64,000 bases of DNA. It comes from Epiperipatus broadwayi (Eukaryota > Onychophora > Udeonychophora > Euonychophora > Peripatidae). The DNA is taken from positions 1,166,702 to 1,230,701 of the forward strand of contig JAQFVV010006473.1 of NCBI GenBank assembly GCA_028023455.1, in the 5' to 3' direction. The translations under genes and the position numbers were made by a program. Position 1 is the first letter of the stretch. Each line of letters opens with the position of its first letter. The notes beneath the pieces were generated by a model that had not been told where the DNA came from, made no database searches, and was given only the letters and a program-made list of their open reading frames with translations. This document shows, piece by piece, positions 48,869 through 62,944 of this stretch.

Positions 48869-49620
48869 TGTACCGGGTCGAACTGCTGAAACCACCTACT
48901 TATACGTATATATAAGTTTTGGCCAGTTTCAAACTCCTTCATAATACATTTATAATCTTATAAAGGTTATGTGAACGAACCGGCACGTTCGAGAAAAATG
49001 GGAGATCTTATTGATAGCTTTAACTATCAACAATGGCCCATCTTGGCTGCTAGATTCAAACCCCTACTATCCAAACCCTTTATTTTTTTCAGAGTAAACT
49101 CCAGGCGCCAGCTATCTATTCAAAAGAATAAACAATGTCTTTGGTCAGTAGGCTCATAATCCAGTGCTCGAAACCATCCCATAAACTAGCCCAGTCTAAT
49201 TTTAATCAGTAATAAATTATACAAAATTGGTGGTGCAAAGAATTAATAAAAGGTTGGTAAAAAGAATTGACTGACAAAAAAAGTTTAAGTTTTAAAGACA
49301 ATTTATTAACTAACATTAAATCATTTTAAACATTCTATAAATTTAATATAATACACACACATTTTAAATTAACATTTCTAGACTAGTTTAAATATTTTTG
49401 TAGATTTTAATAATAGAACACTGGTATTTATCTGATTTAACTAATAACACTGATATAATGATCATGCACATATTAATTAACTCATAATAATAAAGCATTA
49501 ATAGCATTTGAAACTTAAACACACATATCAATAGTTCATTTTATGTATGATAAGAATTCATATAATTTGAATCTTGAATATTTAAGAATTACAGCGGTGG
49601 CTACTACGTATAAATGATAA
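48869..49620. repeat. LTR-like repeat, second copy of the TGTACCGG family
   Basis: It starts TGTACCGGG after an (AT)n tract at 48846-48868 and is similar to 19717 onward over its first ~250 bases. It is followed by a gag-like frame on the minus strand, which supports a retroelement origin with CCGGTACA as the outer LTR end. The inner edge is not clear. The 62-residue frame 48971-49159 is not a gene. Confidence 0.45.
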
Positions 49621-49814
49621 TAAATAAATGTTTACCTAGGATTTTGGGGAATGGTGATATTGCTTGTTGTTGACTGCTTCTGCTGCTTGTGATGGATTAT
49701 ATCTAACTGGTTAGCTTTGGACATTTCTTGAAGAGATTTTTATGCGAATCCATTTGTTTTATTTTGAAGACAGTTGAATGTTTGACAGAGGATTTCTGAG
49801 TTGTTATGCAGACA

Positions 49815-50072
49815 TTATTTCACAGGCAGGTTTTGATGATCTTGTTGGACTAAAAAGGCTGAAGCACGAGCGTATATTTCCACAAGCTGCTCAACAGTGC
49901 ATGTTTGTTTCTTGATATATAATAGAAATTGCCCAAGACTGTCACTGCAAACTAGACTGAATAAAACTCTTAACTCTCTGATTGTCCGATAAAATATTTC
50001 ATATTTATACCGACAAAGTGTTTTCCTTTTGATATCCTCCAGCAAATATCTGTTGTCGAAATTCTTTAGCAA
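49815..50072 (-). pseudogene. Gag-like fragment, SCAN/capsid-C type
   Basis: An 85-residue frame with the pattern CSDSLGQFLLYIKKQ, then TCTVEQLVEIYARASAFL. This resembles the end of the capsid C-terminal (SCAN-like) domain in metazoan Ty3/gypsy gag: a Cys/Ser-Asp-Leu stretch, F-L, then a helix of the 'eLveLAe.y' type. It continues for some 40 codons after a stop. No protease or RT is found beside it. The family call is tentative. Confidence 0.4.
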
Positions 50073-51310
<1,238 letters not shown>

Positions 51311-51639
51311 ATGAATGCAGTTAATTTAGTTGCACTGATCTTAAAATCAGGCATTATATGTTACCTTTGGCCCATCAAGAGCATCTATCATAGAAGCATT
51401 CTATACTATTTTATTGTTAATACAAAAAGGGCCTTTATAGAGGTTATAAAACTTTTTTCTATTTGTTCTTTTATGGGTTGTGAACATCGGAAGTTCTATT
51501 GAGTAAATAGTTACCTAATCTATAGGGGTTGGATTCTGTGACCCATAGGAACTTCTCTTATCACCCATCTTTACCATATTCTTTTTTTGCATTTTGTTTA
51601 TTGAATTCTTAATCAATCTCTTTTACAATCATAGGCATT

Positions 51640-52360
51640 GGAGTTTTAATTAAAATTGGATTTTCTTGACTAAAATGCAAATGTGTAAGAGTAAAATGAG
51701 TTGACTCATTTTGAATAGAATTAATGTAGTTGACAAGCTATTTTAACTTATTTGTCCATACTGCATGATTTTCTTCTAAATACACTCTCAATAATTAATT
51801 CCCTCAAAATTCTTTGATAGCGGTTGGATTGAGAATTTTGGCTGGAAATTAAGATGTGTTGAATATTTTGAGTGGTCATCTAATTCTTCCATATCAATGT
51901 TAAAAATAAGATAGCATGGTCAGTAATAATATCTTTAGGTTTACCAATTAAAGAAAGTTGAAAATTTAATCAAATTTTTATTAAAACTGAGCATCTGCCA
52001 TTTTCCTCAGGTAGGAATACTTGGAAGAGATATCATATGCTACCAATATAAATCTGAAACATCAATAAAATGGTAATGAGCCTTAAAAATCAACAGCTAA
52101 TATTAATTTGGTTTATGTGGATGAATAAGTTGAAATTTACTAGTGTAAGACCAATTTGTAAATTTAGTCTTCATACAAATGTCATATAATCAGAGCTCAT
52201 TTAATATAGAACCATACATACATCTTTGTCCAATAAAATAACCTATGTATTACATGTTTTGCCCTTCTAGGACCATAATTCTCATACAAACAGTGGTCAC
52301 AAAAATTATTTTGTTCATTAAAACAAGTAGCATAAGTTATTGTCACTCCAATCTACTTGA
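51640..52360 (-). pseudogene. Ty3/gypsy integrase remnant
   Basis: Minus-strand words in order: CDHCLYENYG and a His-rich stretch, then CDICMKTKF for the zinc-binding end, then HFIDVSDLYW and LIGKPKDIITDHAILF, the second catalytic-Asp block of the integrase core. Several stops. The region carries no long open frame, so it is identified only by these words and by its place. Confidence 0.55.
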
Positions 52361-52572
52361 AACTTCATAGTTGATTTGACAATTTGTAATGGGCTAAATT
52401 GCTCTTACCTTTAAGGTCATGACCTACAAGAGGTTTAGAATGTTTTAGCAATTGGGCAATTATTGCCTTCAACTTTGCATCTTGTGATTGATGTTCATTT
52501 ACACTCATTAAATTTCTTTTACTGGAATCAATAATAGCTAAGATATTGTTGTGATATACACATTTTCTAAAT

Positions 52573-52833
52573 TCAAATGGGATTTCTGTTAGGAAACATA
52601 TTATTTTTCCCTAGACGATATTGCACAGAGTAACTGAACTGCTGTAAAAATAGGCTCCATTGCACTAACTTTTCATTGTTTAAGTAGCCACAGTTTAAAA
52701 ACTCTAAATTTGTATGGACCATTATTACAATTATCTGGAACTCTAACAGAAACTGCTTTAATTTCATGAAGGCCCATACAACTTCCAGAGTTTCTTTCCC
52801 CATGGTTGAATAATGTATCTCTGGATCTTTCAA
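52573..52833 (-). pseudogene. Ty3/gypsy RNase H
   Basis: An 86-residue open frame: EIHYSTMGKETLEVVWAFMK (usual 'E.nYst.ekElLAvv.al'), then VHTNLEFLNCGYLNNEKLVQ where the usual Asp-His is Thr-Asn, then WSLFLQQFSYSVQYRLGKNN, matching 'W.l.Lq.fdf.i.y..G..N'. The final Asp of '..N.vaDaLSR' is changed as well. RNase H removes template RNA during reverse transcription. Confidence 0.85.
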
Positions 52834-52849
52834 TTGCCTATTAAAATAT

Positions 52850-53830
52850 ATATAAAATATGAGGTTTTTATTTTTTGTCTAATTGGAACAATACAACTTC
52901 CAATCTTAAGCCACTACTATCTGTTTGTACATAAAAAGGTACCTTGAAATTTGGATAGCATAACATTAATTTCTCTAATAATTTGTATTTAGCACGATTC
53001 ATTTCCTAAGTGTGTTTAGGTAGCCACTTCTATCTGTATTTTTTCTTTAACAAACAAAACATAGCAATCATAAGAGTTACAGAGTTCAAAAATGATTGTA
53101 GCTGCTTTCTATTTTTGGGAATAGGAACATTTTGCCTCACAAATATCTTATATGGATGAAACATTACCCCTTTATACCCCAATATGTGTCCCAAAATGTT
53201 ATTTCTGTTATAGCAATTATAATATTTTGTTAAGTTAATTTTTATATTTTTGTAACTGGCATTCACTTAAGAAGAAACACAATTGTGATATATACATCTC
53301 CATGTGTTTGGAAGCTATCACTATATTGTCCATATACAAAGAATCATTTTAATGACCTCTGACCAAACTAGATTTAGACAGCAGATTGGCCCCACTATTG
53401 ATCAAACCAAATGGCATGCATTGAAAGAAATAGGATTGTCCTTCATATTTAAAAGCTCTGTATTTTTGATCATGAGGGTTCAAATAAATTAGCCAATAAC
53501 TGGTTGTTAAATATACAGTCATAAGTTGATCAATAATTATCACATTGTTGGGGGAACATTTAATTTGGAAATGGTTTTTGGAGTTAGAAATCAGGCATCT
53601 AAACAGATTCAAACTGATCTGTCTTTTCTTAAAATCTCCAAGGGACTATTGAAAGATAATGCACATTTTCTAATGATGCCCATTCCACCATATGGTCTAT
53701 CTGTTTCCCAACTTCTTCATGGTATTGATAAGATATGGGATATGACTTGTATGAAATATTTTAGGTCATTAAGGCAAATTCTGTTGGTATACCCCTTAAT
53801 GTCAAACCATGAAGAGAACACATTTTTAAA
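52850..53830 (-). pseudogene. Ty3/gypsy reverse transcriptase
   Basis: Blocks in order on the minus strand: GMGIIRKCALSFNSPLEIL (53700-53630), then the frame 53612-53349 with YWLIYLNPHDQKYRAFKYEG and FQCMPFGLINSGANL, then the catalytic box as YMDNIVIAS (about 53325-53300), then the frame 53266-53030 with ILGYKGVMFHPYKI and PKNRKQLQSFLN. The catalytic YxDD has become YMDN. A frameshift lies before the box. The plus-strand frames in this interval are shadows. Confidence 0.85.
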
Positions 53831-54150
53831 TTGACATAATAATTGATATAAATCTCATTTACCTTCATCCTCTAATTGAGTAGATTCTTCCAATATGCCT
53901 TAATATCCAAATCATTAACAACTTTTTTGCACATCATAAAGTTAGGCTTGACACATGACATAATGATCAAATTTGACCCTACATATAACTTGTTTCTTGG
54001 TATAATTTATAATTCACTTGTGTCTATTTATGAAATAAGAACCAATATCTACACTATAAATTAACCCATTCATAATTAAGAACACATGTTCTAAAATTAT
54101 GGATCTTATCTGAATTTTTGACAAATTTGTTGTGAGAACAATTTATCTTT

Positions 54151-54399
54151 TTAGCCATTAAGTAAAATAATTTGAGCAGATTGTTTTAAGAATAAAGAAG
54201 GAATGGCCAAATTTAAGATATAACTCTTATAAAGCACATCCTCTGAAATAATAGATACCTGACTTCCAGTGTCTGATAAAGTTTTTACTTGAAGCACTTC
54301 AACTAAAACATTAATTTCTGGACAGTTGTTAACAACAAGATAATCACGAACATCTTCTGTTGCATATTTATTATGATCAAATGCTAGTGAATTTAACAT
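54151..54399 (-). pseudogene. Ty3/gypsy aspartic protease
   Basis: An 82-residue frame with LSDTGSQVSIISEDVLYKSY. DTGS in the form 'aLiDTGS.vSiI' is the active-site loop of retropepsin-type proteases, which cut Gag and Pol into working parts. The C-terminal half of the domain is not legible. Confidence 0.75.
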
Positions 54400-54429
54400 T
54401 TAAATTAAATGACTCCTTCCCAAGTTAGC

Positions 54430-55900
54430 TATGGGTCTCTGCAGTGAAAAACATTGCCTCATGGCCCTGTCTACTTTAATGGTTGGTTATTGATATAGGC
54501 TGAATAAATTTGGACTCTAATCTCATTAACATCATGGTTGGGATAACTGCTGGGTTGAGGTGTGAGGCTGCAATTAACTTTGTGACAATCTGTTTGGTTA
54601 TTATAATTAGCATATGGAGTTCATCTTCTTACTTGAAGGTTATTTCTGGCTTGATTTCATATATTATTTTTGTATTAGCTCCTATAAGGTTCATAATTAA
54701 TATTAGTACACTATAATCTAAATATCCCCCTTGTATCTTTGTGTCTACTCATATGCAGTATCATTCACTTTTAAAGTCCCTAGTAAATTAGCCACTTCAT
54801 ATACAGTATGCCTATATGAAGTAACCAGTATATGTTCAACATTACAAAGTAAATTCCTATGTAATATATGTATGATCTGCATCTCAGACAAAGGAAAGGC
54901 TGCCAAAGTTTTAAATTTAGCTATCTAATAAAATATTGCACAACACTTCTTTTGCCAGCAATTTACCTTTCTTTTCATATTCAATGCCATATACCATCCT
55001 ATTTCTTTATTCCAGAAACTGTTCAGGATTTCATGCCTAAAATTGTCATTGATCTTGGCCTTCTCACATAAGGATCACCACCAATCATTGGCAAATAAAT
55101 AAAGGTGTTTGCTGGTATGTACAACTTTTCTGTCTCATTAAAAAAATTAATGCAAACTACTTTTCTAGGGTGTTCAAATATTTTACAAGGGTTTTTGTAT
55201 ATTCACCTTTAGAGATTTTTATATTAAGAAAATTAGAATTATTGGAGCTAGTATGAAAATTATGCATGGTGATCAAATTTCCTGCTTTAGCTCTTTCAGT
55301 TCACTCAGGTTTAGTGTTATCACCAATTTCACTTGTCAAAATGTTAGGGTCAATGATTGCCTCCAACTTCATGGATCCCTCTTTATTCAAAAATGTAATT
55401 CCATTTTGCAATACAGGATCACTCTTCCTTTGACCAATTTGAGCAATTTCCATTTTTAAATTGTCCATTTCTTTTCCTAAGGCCATGACTTTTTCATTCT
55501 TTTCCACCAAAACCATTTAGAATTTCAATTCTACTATTAACACTTGATATATCTTTATAGATTTTCACCCTACAATAATCATATATATTAGCCTTTTCTG
55601 AATTACTACTTAAACTTTTTCTTTTAATACCAAACTCCACCGATTTCCATAAACCCATAAACTCAACTTTGAACAATTGCTTTAACCTGCCCTCAAAATT
55701 TTGAATGCCACTAAATGCAGTGATTGTAATGGTTTGTTCCACTAATTTATTATCCACTTCTTGGAATAAATTGGAAACTAGTGTACCAAGCATCTGTACT
55801 CTCTCTTGAAACTCTTGTAATTTTTTGTTTTCTACTTCAGAATAATTTTCATGTAAACTTCTTTGCTATGTGCCTTGATATCTTTAAAATTTGAGACTAT
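54430..55900 (-). pseudogene. Gag-like region of the Ty3/gypsy element
   Basis: Frames 55793-55494 and 55516-55301 overlap and lie upstream of the protease. The second is a charged helix (KNEKVMALGKEMDNLKMEI) likely to form a coiled coil. The rest has many stops. No zinc knuckle is seen; a single Cys-containing word, RAMRQCFSLQRPIANLGRS, precedes the protease. Assigned by position. Confidence 0.45.
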
Positions 55901-56339
55901 TTTCTTTCCTAATTTCAATTTCATTGTATTGAGTCTGAAAAAAACACACATCCCATCCTTAAAATTTCTAAATCCCCCTCTTAAAACTTCTTATTGTCAA
56001 CAAATTGTTTTTGAAAATTTTTTCTGCATTCCTTCCTAGTTTCTTCTAGTTTTTTTTATTAAACTTTGGATTTGTAATCTAACTTGTTCTTTAGACTCTT
56101 CCACCTTCACACTTTTAAAATCAGAGATCCATTTTGTGTCTCCAAACTTTATATATTATATAAGCACATGATTATTAATTAATATTAACGAATTAAATTT
56201 AAATTTAAATATAGTTTAAATAATCTATTGAACTTAAAATAACTAGAAATCAATGTATTCTGGATTACTGTATAACCATTAAACCAATAGTAAATAGCAA
56301 TTATATTCCATATAAATCAAGAGTGCCAATGTCACATAA

Positions 56340-57160
56340 ACTGGCAGGTTCGAGGTCTTTTTTATTTAAAAATAAAAGTCTTTGCAAATATTCATTGGAT
56401 AAAGACAAAAATATTGAAATATGTTTGAATGAATTGTTAAATATTGGTTAGGGATTTTAATACAAGATATTAGAATAAAAACTAATAATAATATCGATTT
56501 TCCTGTTAACAAAAAACTATGGATATCAATACCATATATTTTGAATGATCAAGTAAATTTTATAAGGAAGGTTTATAAAGCTATATGTGATATTGCATTT
56601 TACACACCTCCTACATTAAACAAATTAATAAATAATTCTACAGATAAAACCTCATTTATAAATAAAAATTGTTTTATTTATAAATGGATATGTAGGTGTG
56701 GAAGGTGAATATATAGGTGAATCAAAATGTACATTGGAAAAAAGAACTAAAGTGCACTTGCTGTTGTTAAAACGAGTTCAGATATGAAATTAAAATTGCA
56801 AAGTAGATAATGTTTCAGCATCTGTTTTTTGTGACCATAATAATCCATGTATTTATGGTTTTAACTTCAATTACAATAACATTAAAATATTGCAAATTGA
56901 ACAAAATAACAACAAAAGAAAAATAAAAAAGCCATGCTAATATATAAATACACACATGACTTAATTAACAGGCAGGAAGCAAATGTTAAGATCACAGAAT
57001 TGTGGTAAGGATAGTCTTTCAAAGTGTTAGTTGACAAAGACTATAAGGATAGTCAAAAGTGCTCCTAAGTGAATAAAATTTTTAAAATATATCTGATTAC
57101 TGTATTTATAAATATTCAATTATATAATTATGTATATTGTTATGAAAAAAATACATACAT
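56340..57160 (+). mobile_element. Penelope-like 3' fragment, plus strand (left palindrome arm)
   Basis: Broken frames contain EYIGESKCTLEKRTKVHLLL (GIY-YIG core with Tyr-Ile-Gly) and SVFCDHNNPCIYGF (terminal His block). It parallels the minus-strand frame 58012-57467 over its full length but has a stop-rich frame. RT is absent. Confidence 0.7.
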
Positions 57161-57204
57161 TGAATAATAATATTATTACATATATGTAATAATATTATTA
57201 TTCA
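57161..57204. repeat. Perfect 44-bp palindrome at the arm junction
   Basis: TGAATAATAATATTATTACA, then TATA, then its exact reverse complement. Centre between 57182 and 57183. The similarity of the two arms continues outward for about 800 bases on each side. Confidence 0.9.
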
Positions 57205-57466
57205 AAGTTTGTATTTTTTCAAAGGAATATACATAATTATATAATTGAATATTTATAAATACAGTAATTGGATATTAAAATTTTTATTTACTTAGGAGCA
57301 CTTTTGATTATTCCAGTCATCTTTGGCAACTAACACTTTGAAAGGCTAACCTTTCCACAATTCTGTTGTCTTAACATTTGCTGCCTACCTATTAATTAAG
57401 TCATGTTTGTATTTGTATATTACCATAGCTTCCTTTATTTTCCTTTTATTGCTTTTTTTAAAAAAA

Positions 57467-58012
57467 TTACAATATTTTTATATTATTAAAATTGAGGTCA
57501 AAACCATAAATACATGACTTATTGTGGTCATAAAAAACAGATGCTGAAATATTATTGTCCACTTTACACTTTTGTTTCGATTTCTGAACATATTTTAATA
57601 GCAGCAAGTGCTCTTTAGTTTTTTTTTCCAATGTACATCTCGATTCACCTACATATTCACTGTCATATTTACATATCCATTTATACATGACACAATTTTT
57701 ATCTATAAGTGAGGTTTTATTTTTAGAATTATTTATTAATTTGTTTAATGTACGAAGTGTGTAAAATGCAATATCATATATATCTTTATAAATATTTATT
57801 ATAAAATTTACTTGATTATTTGAAATATATAGTGTTGATATCCATATTTTTTTGTTAGCAGGAAGATCAATATTATTATTAAAATTTTTATTTTTATGTT
57901 TTGTATTTAAATCTCTAATAACATTATATAAATATTTGAAAACCAGGCACTCTTCACAAACCTGGGAGCTTAATTGTAAGGATAGGGAATTTGAACTCAG
58001 ATTTTCAAGCAC
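57467..58012 (-). pseudogene. PLE GIY-YIG endonuclease, open 181-residue frame
   Basis: The best preserved GIY-YIG domain here. It reads NKKIWISTLYI..NQVNF (linker), then CVMYKWICKYDSEYVGESRC with the Tyr-x-x-x-Cys-x-Cys-like strand and YVGES for YIGET, then LEKKTKEH with the Glu-His helix, then SASVFYDHNKSCIYGFDLNF with the terminal His block. The first part of the protein, including RT, is missing, so no full enzyme is made. It is the right arm of the palindrome with 56340-57160. The plus-strand frame 57852-58067 is a shadow. Confidence 0.75.
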
Positions 58013-58390
58013 CCTTCAACTATTTACACTATCTCATCAACTGATACACATGACCACACACATGTAGAAAAGATAAATAATCACCAATAGACGTATTTTA
58101 TGCTAAATCAGCACTCATCAGTTGATCCAGATTATTGTCTCCCACAAACACACACACACACACATATACATATATATATATATATTAAGATAGTAAATCA
58201 TAATACTTTAATGGACAAGCTTGAATGTACTCCAACCTCCAACTTTTCAGCCATTCATAACATTGAAAATCTGATGATGAAAACTCAAATCCCATGCTGA
58301 TGCCAATATTATTGCCATGCCCATGTTGACCTCAAGCCACTCTGATCTCTCATGTATAAGACTTTATCAATTTAAATACATAGAAGAAGG
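57925..58390 (-). repeat. Dispersed repeat, copy 2 (inverse of 6961-7510)
   Basis: Contains reversed copies of the blocks listed for 6961-7510, with an (AC)n(AT)n microsatellite at 58147-58184 in the middle. It overlaps the start of the PLE frame, so it may belong to the same element. Confidence 0.6.
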
Positions 58391-58852
58391 ATAAACACTT
58401 TTTAAAATATAAGGTGTCATATTTTGACAAGCAGTCATTTTCTTAATGATTCTACCCCCATTTTATTCTGGTATCTTCCCTAAGCACTTACAGCACAAAC
58501 TATACTCATTTCTTTGTAGGAATCTCTCTTATCTCTTTCTAATAAATATATGAATATCACACAGATTACTCCCAATAAATTATTCATCAGTTCTTCAGGA
58601 TGACATTTTATCCTATCCTGGAATTTTAACTCATCTTCCTCAATTGTGTATTTGACATCTATTACTCTACAAATTCTAGACTAACAACTTTCCTATGTGA
58701 TAATTTTCTATCCATATCTATAATTATGTTCCACAACAAATAATGTATTTCAATTATTATGTATAGGGTTTTTTTCCTTATAGCAAATGAGATAATGATA
58801 GTTGTTTTACATCAATATTCATTATCTTCTACTTTCATAAATACATTATAAT
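58391..58852. other. AT-rich DNA, no gene seen
   Basis: No recognisable feature. Confidence 0.55.
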
Positions 58853-59710
58853 AAACTAATGATCAGCATTTCAAGCTAAGGCACATGCACTTTATGAATC
58901 TTAATAATAAATGAATACTTCTCACTTCCAACACAAGATAAAGTCTTTGTGAACGAATAGAATGAATCCACCTATTCTTTCAACCCAAATGCTTAAGTAT
59001 GAGAAAATCTTAAGTACTGGAAATGAAAGCATGGATATATTAACCAATCACTTTAAATTACTTTTACTATGTCTGAATGAATGACACCTGCAAAATTTAC
59101 TAGAATTTATGATATGTCATTCTTAAATGAAATTAAACATATGTAAATGAGTTATTTATTTTATATAGTGTCATGTTTATGAATAGTAATAAACTAATGA
59201 TCAGCATTTCAAGCTAAAGCACATGGCTTTATGAATCTTAATAATAAATGAATACTTCTTACTTCCAACACAAGATAAAGTCTTTGTGAAACAATAGAAT
59301 GAATCCACCTATTCTTTCAACCCAAATGCTTAAATATGTACATCGTGCTATATAAAATAAATAACTCATTTACATATGTTTAATTTCATTTAAGAATGAT
59401 GTATTATAAATTCTAGTAAATTTAGCAGGCATCATTCATTCAGACATAGTAAATGTAATTTAAAGTGATTGGTTAACATCTCCTGCTCTCATTTCCAGTA
59501 CTTAAGATTTTCCCATATTTAAGTGTTTGGGTTGAAAATTAGGTGGATTCATTATATTTTTCACAAAGACTTCATCTTGTGTTGGAAGTGAGAATTATTC
59601 ATTTATTATTAAGATTCATAAAGTGTATGTGCATTAGCTTAAAATGCTGATCATTAGTTTATTACAATTCATAAACATCACACTATATAAAATAAATAAC
59701 TCATTTACAT
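58853..59710. repeat. Direct and inverted repeat cluster, ~338-bp unit
   Basis: A unit at 58853-59187 (starting AATGATCAGCATTTCAAGCT) begins again at 59193 and runs to about 59340. It is then inverted at 59343-59680, and a further inverted start follows to 59710. The sequence CATTTACATATGTTTAATTTC marks the turn. There is no coding content. It could be a MITE-like element or a small satellite cluster. Confidence 0.8.
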
Positions 59711-59998
59711 AAATACATTATATTTTATAATAAGTTTGGCATTCCTTTCATATAATTTTATTACACATAATTTCTTAAAATATATATGATTAAAAACATA
59801 CAGTGGCACATTATGTCCCCCCCCCCACACATTCACATTATAACTCATGATTACTCTCTTTCTGTATTTAAGCATACCTTTAACATTGTATACCAAATTG
59901 CAAACAGATTTTTTAAATTGTCATTATGACAAATATCTTGTGTTTATATTTCATTTTAAACAAGAAAAATATTAGTTATAAATTTAAAATTAAAATCA

Positions 59999-60173
<175 letters not shown>

Positions 60174-62944
60174 TTCAAACCCACGTCCAGTTTATAATTT
60201 TATATTACCATGGTTACCATTCTTCATGCATTGAGTTACTTCTTCTACCTTCTCCCTATTAACAGATATGTATACTTCTCTCTATTAACAGATATGTATA
60301 GTTAAACAAAATAGAAAAAAAACAAGCACATACTGACTAGACAAAATTTTAAATTGGCTGCATCTTTCCTTCCTAGTTAGTTTGAATTTGCATATACGTA
60401 GTCTTGCTCTACAAAATATGCTATGAAAAGTTTAATGAATTTTTTTAAGAAATCTCTACAGTATTTTTCCATGCTGTATTAACTTTCAAACATGTTCAAA
60501 TAAGTCATCAATAAGTTTACTTTATTGATTTCTCTCATTTTCCAAGTATTCAGTAATTTTATAAAATTTTAAACACATATTGGATAATTCATTTAAATTT
60601 TTAGCTTGTGGTGCATTTAATTTCAGTTATCTTTTCTCATCTACCAATAAAAGTTACACAGATTTTATTTAATATAGGTTAAACATTTTTTTAGAAGTTT
60701 GCAAAAAATATTTCTTACAAATCAATTGTTTAATTCAAAATGAAGATTACTTTTTCTTTTATATACCAACCAATTAACTATTTTTAACATTCTATAAAAT
60801 ATTTCTATCAACTTTACAAATTTAGTTCTAGGAATTTTTAATCTGTTTTTCACAGTTAATTTATGATCAATAAAAATGCTTGATTTAGAATAGATAAATG
60901 AATGCTTTCTTACATGACTGCAGTTATATTTCTTTTTGAAGCCATATATTGTTTTTTCATTTATCACGGTTATCTCAGGCAAAAAATTAAAATAACAACT
61001 TGGATTTTTCAAACTTCTTTGTGATTATTTTAGTTATAAGAAGCTGATCAGGATTAGCACTTCTGTTGCAATGAAGATTAATTTACTCACTCCATAATGT
61101 TAATAATTTAAAAATCTTTTATATATTTAGACTGCTTTAAAATATGATTTTTGACTTATTAAACTTTGAATATTTTAACTTTTATAATATTTTACTAAGA
61201 AAAACATTAAAATATCTATCTGCTTTTTAAGTTTCTTGAATCTTTTTTTTTGAGCACCTGCATGATTTTTTTTCTTAAAAGTCCTGGGATAAATTGACGT
61301 TAGAAAACTATTTACTGACATCTTATTGGTCAACCCAAACCAACTTGTACCATTTTTAAGTTAAAGATTTTTCTGTTTTCTTTTAAATATTAAAATCAAT
61401 AAATATTTTTGAAATGAAATTAATTTAAATCATTACTTGAAAACCAAAGTTTTAGATACTAACTATATTTTTAATAAATGATCTTATTAATTGATTTTGA
61501 ATATAAAATTTATAGTAAATATTTATCCTTAAAAAGATCTTATTATTATGATAATTTTAAAATAAATTATTATATTTTAATCAATAATTGTTCCTTTTTT
61601 CATTGATTGCAATTTTATATATGTTTAGCTTTTGAAGAAACAACACAATAAATATAAAATCAAATTTATACATAACAAAGTTTATTTAAATGGACAAATA
61701 TTGTATTAAAATTATATAGTAGATTATGATATAAATTATTTATAACTAACAATGATTATTAAATTTCTATAGAATTCTCTTTTTAATCTTTATGTATTAA
61801 ATAATTTATTACAGTTATACCCAAGTTTATAGCATTATTATTATCTCAATTCTATAATTTAACTTTTATATACCATTTTTACCATGGATAACCAATCAAA
61901 ATGTTACAATATATAACAATAAAAATCATTTTCAAAAAATAAATGCTGTTATAGTAAGTATTACATGCTTCCACTTTAGTATTCAATAATACAATAGCAA
62001 AAAAGTGGCTTCATATTCCTACTGGTTGTTTTCGTATATAAATAATAATGTCTTAAAATACTTAAAACAGAGAATATGAATATTAATCAATCAAATTATT
62101 TTATTGTTAGATATATATTAAACATATTGAATTTTTATTTAACTACTTAAACAATCTATATGTAATGCAGAAAAAACAGTGCAAAGATATATATAATATA
62201 TTGATACCATAAAATGATGCAATCTCAATTGAGGTGTGCCAAATTTAAAAACAATAATATGATACTGGTTGCAATCTTGGCAGCAATAATGTGGAAAAAG
62301 TCCATCTACTATCTCATACTTGACTTACAATTATTATTTATACGGGTTTTATCTATTTTATACATAAGCTAAAACTATTCTATATGTTGATAATAAATTC
62401 ACATTTAATAAAATAACCAATTCATTTCTCAAGGTTTGTTCTTTACTACAAGCACTAAATAAGAGCAACTTAATTTCTAATTAAAACTAAGGCTAGCAAA
62501 TTTAGATGCAAAGTTGGTTAATAATTTACCTCAGGATTATATAAAATATGAAAATAAATGCATGGATATCAATGGTATTTATGCATTCTAGGATATGACA
62601 ATATAAAAGGGATTTCAAGTATTCTATCCTATCCAATATTTTTATATTTCAGATAGCATTAATATAACAAGAATGTATGTGATCCAGATAGATTTTATGT
62701 ATAAACTAATATCTTAAATATGGTCTTTAAATCATGAATATGCAGTACCTTTTTTTTAATAGTGACAAAAGAAAAAATATTAACAATTAACAATTGCTTA
62801 TTATATAATATAAAATAAATGATAATAATAATAATAATAATGAAAAAAATTATATAACATTTCTAATAAATATTACTGTTTGTTTTCTCAATTTAATTTT
62901 AAATCGGGAAATATAAAATGTGTTATCAGACAATGTTGCAAAGA
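60174..62944. other. AT-rich DNA, no gene seen
   Basis: A 96-residue frame at 61012-60722 (minus) has slightly better codon variety than its surroundings (INEKTIYGFKKKYNC) but matches nothing that I know. The remainder has no coding sign. Confidence 0.5.

Larger units (their letters stand above)
51640..56150 (-). mobile_element. Ty3/gypsy LTR retrotransposon, decayed, minus strand
   Basis: Remnants on the minus strand run in canonical Ty3/gypsy order: gag-like (55.9-54.4 kb), protease (54399-54151), reverse transcriptase (53830-52850), RNase H (52833-52573) and integrase (about 52360-51640). Integrase after RNase H separates it from the Ty1/copia group. I could not find both LTRs. Near 56135-56110 the minus strand reads TTTGGAGACACAAAATGGAT, which could be a decayed primer-binding site, but that is weak. 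Stops in every domain. Confidence 0.8.
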
